The notes under the pieces: generated by a model
Told to the model about the DNA's origin: nothing
Seen by the model: the letters and a program-made list of their open reading frames with translations, nothing else
Databases searched by the model: none
Program-made: the position numbers and the translations under genes
DNA from: Megachile rotundata
Lineage: Eukaryota; Arthropoda; Insecta; Hymenoptera; Megachilidae
DNA: 64,000 bases
Direction: 5' to 3'
Assembly: GCF_050947335.1 (NCBI RefSeq)
Contig: NW_027473316.1
Span: 1,240,001 to 1,304,000 of the forward strand
In this document: in pieces, positions 40,661 to 53,379 of the stretch
Layout of the letters: each line of letters opens with the position of its first letter
Numbering within the stretch: the first letter of the stretch is position 1

Positions 40661-43510
40661 TTGTGATCGTATGATTGTGGTTGTATAATTAAGGTTGTAT
40701 GATTGTTTCTGTATGATTGTGATTGTATGATTGCGATTGTATGATCGTGATTGTGAGATTGTGATTGTGAGATTGTGATTGTATGATTGTGATTGAATGA
40801 TTGTGATTGTGTGATAGTAATTGTATGATTGTGATTGTATGATTGTGATTGTATGATTGTGATTGTATGATAGTAATTGTATGATTGTGATTGTATGATC
40901 GTGATTGCGAGATTGTGATTGTATGATTGCGATTGTATGATTGTGATTGTATGATTGTGATTGTATGACTGTGATTGTAAGATTGTGATTGTGTGATTGC
41001 GATTGTATGATTGTGACTGTATAATTGTGATTGTATGATTGTGTTTGTATGATTGTGATTGTATGATTGTGATCGTATGATTGTGATCGTATGATTGTGA
41101 TCGTATAATTGTCATCGTATGATTGTGATCGTATGATTGTGATTGTATGATTGTGATTGTATGATTGTAATTGTATGATTATGATTGTATGATTGTGATT
41201 GTATGATTGTGACTGTTTGATTGTGATTGTATGATTGTGATTCTATGATTGTGATTGTTTGATTCTGATTGTATGATTGTTATTGTATGATTCTGATTGT
41301 CTGATTGTGATTGTATGATTGTGATTGTATGATTGTGATTCTTTCATTGCGATTGTATGATTGTGATTGTATGATTGTGATTGTATGATTGCGATTGTAT
41401 GATTGTGATCGTATGATTGTGGTTGTGTAATTAAGGTTGTATGATTATTTCTGTATGATTGTTATTGTATGTTTGCGGTTGTATGATTGTGATTGTATGA
41501 TTGAGATTGTATGATTGTGATCGTATGATTGTGAATCTTTGATTGCGATTGAATGATTGTGATTGTATGATTGTGATTGTATGATTGTGGTTGTATGATT
41601 GTGATTGTATGATTGTGATTGTATGATTGTGATTGCATGATTGTAATTGTATGATTGTGATTGTATGACTGTGATTGTATGATTGTGATTGTATGATTGT
41701 GATTGTATGATTGTGATTGTATGATTGTGATTGTATGATTGTGATTGTATGACTGTGATCGTATGATTGTGATTCTTTGATTGCGATTGTATGATTGTGG
41801 TTGTATGATTGTGATTGTATGATTGTGATTGTATGATTGTGGTTGCATGATTGTAATTGTATGATTGTGATTGTATGACTGTGATTGTATGATTGTGATT
41901 GTATGATTGTGATTGTATGATTGTGATTGTATGATAGTGATTGTATGATTGTTTCTGTATGATTGTGATTGTATGATTGCGATTGTATGATTATGATTGT
42001 ATGATTGGGATTGTATGATTGTGATTGTGTGATTGTGATTGTGAGATTGTGATTGTATGATCGTGATTGTATGATCGTGATTGTGAGATTGTGATTGTAT
42101 GATTGTGATTGTATGATAGTGATTGTATGATAGTGATTGTATGATTGTGATTGTATGATTGCGATTGTATGATTATGATTGAATGATTGTGATTGTATGA
42201 CTGTGATTGTGTGATCGTGATTGTGAGATTGTGATTGTATGATTTTGATTGTATGATGGTGATTGTATGATCGTGATTGTGAGATTGTGATTGTATGATT
42301 GTGATTGTATGATTGTGATTGTATGATTGTGATTGTATGATTGCGATTGTATGATTGTGATTGTATGATTGTGATTGTATGATTGCGATTGTATGATTGT
42401 GATTGTATGATTGTGATTGTATGATAGTGATTGTATGATAGTGATTGTATGATTGTGATTCTATGATTGTGATTGTATGATTGCGACTGTATGATTATGA
42501 TTGAATGATTGTGATTGTATGACTGTGATTGTGTGATTGTGATTGTGAGATTGTGATTGTATGATTGTCATTCTTTCATTGCGATTGTATGATTGTGATT
42601 GTATGATTGTGATTGTATGATTGTGATTGTATGATTGTGATTGTATGATTGTAATTGTATGATTGTGATTGTATGATTGTGATTGTATGATTGTGATTGT
42701 ATGATTATGATTGTATGATTGTGATTGCATGATAGTGATTGTATGATTGTGATTGTATGATTGTGATCGTATGATTGTGGTTGTATAATTAAGTTTGTAT
42801 GATTGTTTCTGTATGATTGTGATTGTATGATTGCGATTGTATGATTGTGATTGTATGATTGTGATTGTATGATTGTGGTTGTATGATCGTGATTGCCTGA
42901 TTGTGATTGTATGATTGTGATTGTATGATTGTGATTGTATGATTGTGATTGTATGATTGTGATTGTATGACTGTGATTTTATGATTGTGATTGTATGATT
43001 GTGATTGTATGATTGTGATTGTATGATTGTGATCGTATGATTGTGGTTGTATAATTAAGGTTGTCTGATTGTTTCTGTATGATTGTGATTGTATGATTGC
43101 GATTGTATGATAGTGATTGTATGATTGTGATTGTATGATAGTAATTGCATGATTGTGATTGTATGATCGTGATTGTGAGATTGTGATTGTATGATTGCGA
43201 TTGTATGATTGTGATTGTATGATTGTGATTGTATGACTGTGATTGTAAGATTGTGATTGTGTGATTGCGATTGTATGATTGTGACTGTATGATTGTGATT
43301 GTATGATTGTGATCGTATGATTGTGGTTGTATAATTAAGGTTGTCTGATTGTTTCTGTATGATTGTGATTGTATGATTGCGATTGTATGATTGTGATTGT
43401 ATGATTGTGATTGTATGATTGTGATTGTATGATTGTGATTGCATGATTGTGATTGTATGATTGTGATTGTATGATTGTGATTGTATGATTGTGGTTGTAT
43501 GATTGTGATT
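40661..43510 (+). repeat. Mosaic boundary block between left and right domains
   Basis: The first part copies HOR-A: the ATGATCGTGATTGTGAG unit at 40741 pairs with 1341 at offset 39,400, exactly 2,815 x 14 minus the ten intervening 13-bp units. The GTGTAATTAAGG cassette near 41425 copies about 353. From the cassette near 41240 onward the right-domain GATTCTG form replaces GATCCTG. Rare substitutions include GTCATCG near 41111, GTCATTC near 42567 and an AATTAAGTTTG cassette near 42782. Confidence 0.7.
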
Positions 43511-44640
43511 CTATGATTGTGATTGTTTCATTCTGTTTGTATGATTGTTATTGTATGATTCTGATTGTATGATTGTGATTGTATGATTGTGATTGTATGA
43601 TTGTGATTGTATGATTGTGATTGTATGATTGTGATTCTTCCATTGCGATTGTATGATTGTGATTGTATGAATGTGATTGTATGATTGTGATTGTATGATT
43701 GTGATTGTATGATTGTGATCGTATGATTGTGGTTGTATAATTAAGGTTGTATGATTATTTCTGTATGATTGTGATTGTATGATTGCGGTTGTATGTGATT
43801 GTGAGATTGTGATTGTGAGATTGTGATTGTGAGATTGTGATTGTGAGATTGTGATTGTATGATTGTGATTGAATGATTGTGATTGTGTGATAGTAATTGT
43901 ATGATTGTGATTGCATGATTGTGATTGTATGATTGTGATTGTATGATAGTAATTGTATGATTGTGATTGTATGATCGTGATTGTGAGATTGTGATTGTAT
44001 GATTGCGATTGTATGATTGTGATTGTATGATTGTGATTGTATGAATGAGATTGTATGATTGTGATCGTATGATTGTGAATCTTTGATTGCGATTGTATGA
44101 TTGTGATTGTATGATTGTGATTGTATGATTGTGATTGTATGATTGTGATTGTATGATTGTGATTGTATGATTGTGATTGTATGATTGTGATTGTATGATT
44201 GTGATTGTATGATTGTGATTGTATGATTGTGATTGTATGATTGTGATTGTATGATTGTGATCGTATGATTGTGATTCTATGATTGTGATTGTTTGATTCT
44301 GATGGTATGATTGTTATTGTATGATTCTGATTGTATGATTGTGATTGTATGATTGTGATTGTATGATTGTGATTGTATGATTGTGATTGTATGATTGTGA
44401 TTGTATGATTGTGATTCTTTCATTGCGATTGTATGATTGTGAATGTATGATTGTGATTGTATGATTGTGATTGTATGATTGTGATCGTATGATTGTGGTT
44501 GTATAATTAAGGTTGTATGATTATTTTTGTATGATTGTGGTTGTATGATTGCGGTTGTATGATTGTGATTCTTTCATTGCGATTGTATGATTGTGATTGT
44601 ATGATTGTGATTGTGTGATTGTGGTTGTATGATTGTGATT
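43511..44640 (+). repeat. HOR-C partial copy (C0)
   Basis: This begins with a CTATG/TTATTG cassette carrying the CATTCTGTTTG variant, shared with 46933 and 50887. The offset from 43511 to 46933 is 3,422, which is 245 x 14 minus two 10-bp units (8 bases). It contains the first 10-bp unit near 43792 followed by four GTGAG units. Confidence 0.75.
43786..43858 (+). repeat. 10-bp truncated unit followed by GTGAG unit run
   Basis: GCGGTTGTATG is followed directly by TGATTGTGAG, so four bases of one unit are missing. The next four units carry GTGAG in place of GTATG. The same junction occurs near 45496, 47214, 49295 and 51170, with three to four GTGAG units each, one of them GAGTG near 47258. It is confined to 43-52 kb and marks HOR-C. 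Confidence 0.85.
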
Positions 44641-47600
44641 CTATGATTGTGATTGTTTGATTCTGATTGTATGATTGTTATTGTATGATTCTGATTGTAT
44701 GATTGTGATTGTATGATTGTGATTGTATGATTGTGATTGTATGATTGTGATTGTATGATTGTGATTGTATGATTGTGATTCTTTCAATGCGATTGAATGA
44801 TTGTGATTGTATGATTGTGATTGTATGATTGTGATCGTATGATTGTGGTTGTATAATTAAGGTTGTATGATTATTTCTGTATGATTGTGATTGTATGATT
44901 GCGGTTGTATGATTGTGATTGTATGATTGTGATTGTATGATTGTGATCGTATGATTGTGAATCTTTGATTGCGATTGTATGATTGTGGTTGTATGATTGT
45001 GATTGTATGATTGTGATTGTATGATTGTGATTGTATGATTGTGATTGTATGATTGTGACTGTATGATTGTGATTGTATGATAGTGATTGTATGATTGTTT
45101 CTGTATGATTGTGATTGTATGATTGCGATTGTATGATTATGATTGTATAATAGTGATTGTATGATTGTAATTGTATGATTGTGATTGTATGATTGTGATT
45201 GTATGATTGTGACTGTTTGATTGCGATTGTATGATTGTGATTCTATGATTGTGATTGTTTCATTCTGATTGTATGATTGTTATTGTATGATTCTGATTGT
45301 ATGATTGTGATTGTATGATTGTGATTGTATGATTGTGATTGTATGATTGTGATTCTTCCATTGCGATTATATGATTGTGATTGTATGATTGTGATTGTAT
45401 GATTGTGATTGTATGATTGTGATCGTTTGATTGTGGTTGTATAATTAAGGTTGTATGATTATTTCTGTATGATTGTGATTGTATGATTGCGGTTGTATGT
45501 GATTGTGAGATTGTGATTGTGAGATTGTGATTGTGAGATTGTGATTGTATGATTGTGATTGAATGATTGTGATTGTATGATTGTGATTGTATGATTGTGA
45601 TTGTATGATTATGGTTGTATGATTGTGATTGTATGATTGTGATTCTTTCATTGCGATTGTATGATTGTGATTGTATGATTGTGATTGTATGATTGTGATT
45701 GTATGATTGTGATCGTATGATTGTGGTTGTATAATTAAGGTTGTCTGATTGTTTCTGTATGATTGTGATTGTATGATTGCGATTGTATGATTGTGATTGT
45801 ATGATTGTGATTGTATGATTGTGATTGTATGATTGTGATTGCATGATTGTGATTGTATGATTGTGATTGTATGATTGTGATTGTATGATTGTGGTTGTAT
45901 GATTGTGATTGTATGATTGTGATTCTTTCATTGCGATTGTATGATTGTGATTGTATGATTGTGATTGTATGATTGTGATCGTATAATTAAGGTTGTATGA
46001 TTGTTTCTGTATGATTGTGATTGTATGATTGCGATTGTATGATCGTGATTGTGAGATTGTGATTGTGAGATTGTGATTGTATGATTGTGATTGAATGATT
46101 GTGATTGTGTGATAGTAATTGTATGATTGTGATTGTATGATTGTGATTGTATGATTGTGATTGTATGATTGTGATTGTATGATTGCGATTGTATGATTAT
46201 GATTGAATGATTGTGATTGTATGACTGTGATTGTGTGATTGTGATTGTGAGATTGTGATTGTATGATTGTGATTCTTTCATTGCGATTGTATGATTGTGA
46301 TTGTATGATTGTGATTGTATGATTGTGATTGTATGATTGTGATCGTATGATTGTGGTTGTATAATTAAGGTTGTATGATTGTTTCTGTATGATTGTGGTT
46401 GTATGATTGCGATTGTATGATTGTGATTGTATGATTGTGATTGCATGATTGTGATTGTATGATTGTGATTGTATGATTGTGATTGTATGATTGTGATTGT
46501 ATGATTGTGATTGCATGATTGTGATTGCATGATTGTGATTCCATGATTGTAATTGTATGATTGTGATTGTATGACTGTGATTGTATGATTGTGATTGTAT
46601 GATTGTGATTGTATGATAGTAATTGTATGATTGTGATAGTATGATTGCGATTGTATGATTGTGATTGTATGATTGTGATTGTATGATTGTGATCGTATGA
46701 TTGTGATTGTATGATTGTGATTGTATGATTGTGATTGTATGATTGTGATTGCATGATTGTGATTGTATGATTGTGATTGTATGATTGTGATTGTATGATT
46801 GTGGTTGTATGATTGTGATCGTATGATTGTGATTGTATGATTGTGATTGTATGATTGTAATTGTATGATTGTGATTGTATGATTGTGATTGTATGATTGT
46901 GACTGTTTGATTGTGATTGTATGATTGTGATTCTATGATTGTGATTGTTTCATTCTGTTTGTATGATTGTTATTGTATGATTCTGATTGTATGATTGTGA
47001 TTGTATGATTGTGATTGTATGATTGTGATTGTATGATTGTGATTGTATGATTGTGATTCTTCCATTGCGATTGTATGATTGTGATTGTATGAATGTGATT
47101 GTATGATTGTGATTGTATGATTGTGATTGTATGATTGTGATCGTATGATTGTGGTTGTATAATTAAGGTTGTATGATTATTTCTGTATGATTGTGATTGT
47201 ATGATTGCGGTTGTATGTGATTGTGAGATTGTGATTGTGAGATTGTGATTGTGAGATTGTGAGTGTGAGATTGTGATTGTATGATTGTGATTGAATGATT
47301 GTGATTGTGTGATAGTAATTGTATGATTGTGATTAATTGATTGTGATTGTATGATTGTGATTGTATGATAGTAATTGTATGATTGTGATTGTATGATCGT
47401 GATTGTGAGATTGTGATTGTATGATTGCGATTGTATGATTGTGATTGTATGATTGTGATTGTATGATTGAGATTGTATGATTGTGATCGTATGATTGTGA
47501 ATCTTTGATTGCGATTGTATGATTGTGATTGTATGATTGTGATTGTATGATTGTGATTGTATGATTGTTTCTGTATGATTGTGATTGTATGATTGTGATT

Positions 47601-48440
47601 GTATGATTGTGATTGTATGATTGTGATTGTATGATAGTAATTGTATGATTGTGATAGTATGATTGCGATTGTATGATTGTGATTGTATGATTGTGATTGT
47701 ATGATTGTGATCGTATGATTGTGATTGTATGATTGTGATTGTATGATTGTGATTGTATGATTGTGATTGCATGATTGTGATTGTATGATTGTGATTGTAT
47801 GATTGTGATTGTATGATTGTGATTGTATGATTGTGATTGCATGATTGTGATTGCATGATTGTGATTCCATGATTGTAATTGTATGATTGTGATTGTATGA
47901 CTGTGATTGTATGATTGTGATTGTATGATTGTGATTGTATGATAGTAATTGTATGATTGTGATAGTATGATTGCGATTGTATGATTGTGATTGTATGATT
48001 GTGATTGTATGATTGTGATCGTATGATTGTGATTGTATGATTGTGATTGTATGATTGTGATTGTATGATTGTGATTGCATGATTGTGATTGTATGATTGT
48101 GATTGTATGATTGTGATTGTATGATTGTGGTTGTATGATTGTGATTCTTTCATTGCGATTGTATGATTGTGATTGTATGATTGTGATTGTATGATTGTGA
48201 TTGTATGATTGTGATTGTATGATTGTGATCGTATGATTGTGGTTGTATAATTAAGGTTGTATGATTGTTTCTGTATGATTGTGATTGTATGATTGCGGTT
48301 GTATGATCGTGATTGTGAGATTGTGATTGTGAGATTGTGATTGTATGATTGTGATTGAATGATTGTGATTGTGTGATAGTAATTGTATGATTGTGATTGT
48401 ATGATTGTGATTGTATGATTGTGATCGTATGATTGTGATT
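44641..48440 (+). repeat. HOR-C copy C1 (about 3.8 kb)
   Basis: The CTATG unit at 44641 pairs with 48441 at offset 3,800 (272 x 14 minus 8 for two 10-bp units). Offsets of 3,814 (45445 to 49259) and 3,954/3,940 (46933-48153 to 50887-52093) follow as units are gained and lost. C1 and C2 differ most between about 46443-46800 and 50257-50760, where C2 carries material with GATTGCCTG and the GATCG quartet that C1 lacks. Confidence 0.8.
45977..45992 (+). repeat. TTAAGG cassette lacking its GTGG unit
   Basis: Here GATCGTATAATTAAGG is contiguous. Other cassettes place a whole GTATGATTGTGGTT-phase unit between GATCG and TATAATTAAGG. One 14-bp unit has been lost, plausibly by exchange at the shared GTAT. 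The same short form is at 49791-49806, so the loss came before C1/C2 duplication. Confidence 0.8.
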
Positions 48441-51400
48441 CTATGATTGTGATTGTTTGATTCTGATTGTATGATTGTTATTGTATGATTCTGATTGTAT
48501 GATTGTGATTGTATGATTGTGATTGTATGATTGTGATTGTATGATTGTGATTGTATGATTGTGATTCTTTCATTGCGATTGTATGATTGTGATTGTATGA
48601 TTGTGATTGTATGATTGTGATTGTATGATTGTGATCGTATGATTGTGGTTGTATAATTAAGGTTGTATGATTATTTCTGTATGATTGTGATTGTATGATT
48701 GCGGTTGTATGATTGTGATTGTATGATTGTGATTGTATGATTGTGATCGTATGATTGTGAATCTTTGATTGCGATTGTATGATTGTGGTTGTATGATTGT
48801 GATTGTATGATTGTGATTGTATGATTGTGATTGTATGATTGTGATTGTATGATTGTGACTGTATGATTGTGATTGTATGATAGTGATTGTATGATTGTTT
48901 CTGTATGATTGTGATTGTATGATTGCGATTGTATGATTATGATTGTATAATAGTGATTGTATGATTGTAATTGTATGATTGTGATTGTATGATTGTGATT
49001 GTATGATTGTGACTGTTTGATTGCGATTGTATGATTGTGATTCTATGATTGTGATTGTTTCATTCTGATTGTATGATTGTTATTGTATGATTCTGATTGT
49101 ATGATTGTGATTGTATGATTGTGATTGTATGATTGTGATTGTATGATTGTGATTCTTCCATTGCGATTATATGATTGTGATTGTATGATTGTGATTGTAT
49201 GATTGTGATTGTATGATTGTGATCGTTTGATTGTGGTTGTATAATTAAGGTTGTATGATTATTTCTGTATGATTGTGATTGTATGATTGCGGTTGTATGT
49301 GATTGTGAGATTGTGATTGTGAGATTGTGATTGTGAGATTGTGATTGTGAGATTGTGATTGTATGATTGTGATTGAATGATTGTGATTGTATGATTGTGA
49401 TTGTATGATTGTGATTGTATGATTATGGTTGTATGATTGTGATTGTATGATTGTGATTCTTTCATTGCGATTGTATGATTGTGATTGTATGATTGTGATT
49501 GTATGATTGTGATTGTATGATTGTGATCGTATGATTGTGGTTGTATAATTAAGGTTGTCTGATTGTTTCTGTATGATTGTGATTGTATGATTGCGATTGT
49601 ATGATTGTGATTGTATGATTGTGATTGTATGATTGTGATTGTATGATTGTGATTGCATGATTGTGATTGTATGATTGTGATTGTATGATTGTGATTGTAT
49701 GATTGTGGTTGTATGATTGTGATTGTATGATTGTGATTCTTTCATTGCGATTGTATGATTGTGATTGTATGATTGTGATTGTATGATTGTGATCGTATAA
49801 TTAAGGTTGTATGATTGTTTCTGTATGATTGTGATTGTATGATTGCGATTGTATGATCGTGATTGTGAGATTGTGATTGTGAGATTGTGATTGTATGATT
49901 GTGATTGAATGATTGTGATTGTGTGATAGTAATTGTATGATTGTGATTGTATGATTGTGATTGTATGATTGTGATTGTATGATTGTGATTGTATGATTGC
50001 GATTGTATGATTATGATTGAATGATTGTGATTGTATGACTGTGATTGTGTGATTGTGATTGTGAGATTGTGATTGTATGATTGTGATTCTTTCATTGCGA
50101 TTGTATGATTGTGATTGTATGATTGTGATTGTATGATTGTGATTGTATGATTGTGATCGTATGATTGTGGTTGTATAATTAAGGTTGTATGATTGTTTCT
50201 GTATGATTGTGGTTGTATGATTGCGATTGTATGATTGTGATTGTATGATTGTGATTGTATGATTGTGGTTGTATGATCGTGATTGCCTGATTGTGATTGT
50301 ATGATTGTGACTGTATGATTGTGATTGTATGATTGTGATTGTATGACTGTGATTTTATGATTGTGATTGTATGATTGTGATTGTATGATTGTGATTGTAT
50401 GATTGTGATCGTATGATTGTGGTTGTATAATTAAGGTTGTCTGATTGTTTCTGTATGATTGTGATTGTATGATTGCGATTGTATGATTGTGATTGTATGA
50501 TTGTGATTGTATGATAGTAATTGTATGATTGTGATTGTATGATCGTGATTGTGAGATTGTGATTGTATGATTGCGATTGTATGATTGTGATTGTATGATT
50601 GTGATTGTATGACTGTGATTGTAAGATTGTGATTGTGTGATTGCGATTGTATGATTGTGACTGTATAATTGTGATTGTATGATTGTGTTTGTATGATTGT
50701 GATTGTATGATTGTGATTGTATGATTGTGATCGTATGATTGTGATCGTATAATTGTGATCGTATGATTGTGATCGTATGATTGTGATTGTATGATTGTGA
50801 TTGTATGATTGTAATTGTATGATTGTGATTGTATGATTGTGATTGTATGATTGTGACTGTTTGATTGTGATTGTATGATTGTGATTCTATGATTGTGATT
50901 GTTTCATTCTGTTTGTATGATTGTTATTGTATGATTCTGATTGTATGATTGTGATTGTATGATTGTGATTGTATGATTGTGATTGTATGATTGTGATTGT
51001 ATGATTGTGATTCTTCCATTGCGATTGTATGATTGTGATTGTATGAATGTGATTGTATGATTGTGATTGTATGATTGTGATTGTATGATTGTGATCGTAT
51101 GATTGTGGTTGTATAATTAAGGTTGTATGATTATTTCTGTATGATTGTGATTGTATGATTGCGGTTGTATGTGATTGTGAGATTGTGATTGTGAGATTGT
51201 GATTGTGAGATTGTGATTGTATGATTGTGATTGAATGATTGTGATTGTGTGATAGTAATTGTATGATTGTGATTGCATGATTGTGATTGTATGATTGTGA
51301 TTGTATGATAGTAATTGTATGATTGTGATTGTATGATCGTGATTGTGAGATTGTGATTGTATGATTGCGATTGTATGATTGTGATTGTATGATTGTGATT

Positions 51401-52394
51401 GTATGATTGAGATTGTATGATTGTGATCGTATGATTGTGAATCTTTGATTGCGATTGTATGATTGTGATTGTATGATTGTGATTGTATGATTGTGATTGT
51501 ATGATTGTTTCTGTATGATTGTGATTGTATGATTGTGATTGTATGATTGTGATTGTATTATTGTGATTGTATGATAGTAATTGTATGATTGTGATAGTAT
51601 GATTGCGATTGTATGATTGTGATTGTATGATTGTGATTGTATGATTGTGATCGTATGATTGTGATTGTATGATTGTGATTGTATGATTGTGATTGTATGA
51701 TTGTGATTGCATGATTGTGATTGTATGATTGTGATTGTATGATTGTGATTGTATGATTGTGATTGTATGATTGTGATTGCATGATTGTGATTGCATGATT
51801 GTGATTCCATGATTGTAATTGTACGATTGTGATTGTATGACTGTGATTGTATGATTGTGATTGTATGATTGTGATTGTATGATAGTAATTGTATGATTGT
51901 GATAGTATGATTGCGATTGTATGATTGTGATTGTATGATTGTGATTGTATGATTGTGATCGTATGATTGTGATTGTATGATTGTGATTGTATGATTGTGA
52001 TTGTATGATTGTGATTGCATGATTGTGATTGTATGATTGTGATTGTATGATTGTGATTGTATGATTGTGGTTGTATGATTGTGATTCTTTCATTGCGATT
52101 GTATGATTGTGATTGTATGATTGTGATTGTATGATTGTGATTGTATTATTGTGATTGTATGATTGTGATTGCATGATTGTGATCGTATGATTGTGGTTGT
52201 ATAATTAAGGTTGTATGATTGTTTCTGTATGATTGTGATTGTATGATTGCGGTTGTATGATCGTGATTGTGAGATTGTGATTGTGAGATTGTGATTGTAT
52301 GATTGTGATTGAATGATTGTGATTGTGTGATAGTAATTGTATGATTGTGATTGTATGATTGTGATTGTATGATTGTGATCGTATGATTGTGATT
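48441..52394 (+). repeat. HOR-C copy C2 (about 3.95 kb)
   Basis: This copy runs from one CTATG/TTATTG cassette to the matching one at 52395, a 3,954-bp period (283 x 14 minus two 10-bp units). It carries 10-bp units near 49295 and 51170, and TTCTTCCATTGCG units near 49153 and 51011. Single-base differences from C1 include GTGATTAATTG (near 47334, C1 only) and GTACGATTG (near 51823, C2 only). Confidence 0.8.
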
Positions 52395-53379
52395 CTATGA
52401 TTGTGATTGTTTGATTCTGATTGTATGATTGTTATTGTATGATTCTGATTGTATGATTGTGATTGTATGATTGTGATTGTATGATTGTGATTGTATGATT
52501 GTGATTGTATGATTGTGATTCTTTCATTGCGATTGTATGATTGTGATTGTATGATTGTGATTGTATGATTGTGATTGTATGATTGTGATCGTATGATTGT
52601 GGTTGTATAATTAAGGTTGTATGATTATTTCTGTATGATTGTGATTGTATGATTGCGGTTGTATGATTGTGATTGTATGATTGTGATTGTATGATTGTGA
52701 TCGTATGATTGTGAATCTTTGATTGCGATTGTATGATTGTGATTGTATGATTGTGATTGTATGATTGTGATTGTATTATTGTGATTGTATGATTGTGATT
52801 GCATGATTGTAATTGTATGAATGTGATTGTATGACTGTGATTGTATGATTGTGATTGTATGATTGTGATTGTATGATTGGGATTGTATGATTGTGATTGT
52901 GTGATTGTGATTGTGAGATTGTGATTGTATGATCGTGATTGTATGATCGTGATTGTGAGATTGTGGTTGTATGATTGTGATTGTATGATTGTGATCGTAT
53001 GATTGTGATTGTATGATTGTGATTGTATGATTGTGATTGTATGATTGTGATTGCATGATTGTGATTGTATGATTGTGATTGTATGATTGTGATTGTATGA
53101 TTGTGATTGTATGATTGTGATTGCATGATTGTGATTGCATGATTGTGATTCCATGATTGTAATTGTATGATTGTGATTGTATGACTGTGATTGTATGATT
53201 GTGATTGTATGATTGTGATTGTATGATAGTAATTGTATGATTGTGATAGTATGATTGCGATTGTATGATTGTGATTGTATGATTGTGATTGTATGATTGT
53301 GATCGTATGATTGTGATTGTATGATTGTGATTGTATGATTGTGATTGTATGATTGTGATTGCATGATTGTGATTGTATG
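52395..53379 (+). repeat. HOR-C copy C3, truncated, grading into HOR-D
   Basis: The first 350 bp match 48441-48790; the match then ends. The later part, with GCATGATTGTAATTG, GTATGAATG, GACTG, ATTGGG and two GATCG units, matches about 57600-57900 and 63760-63960. Confidence 0.72.
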
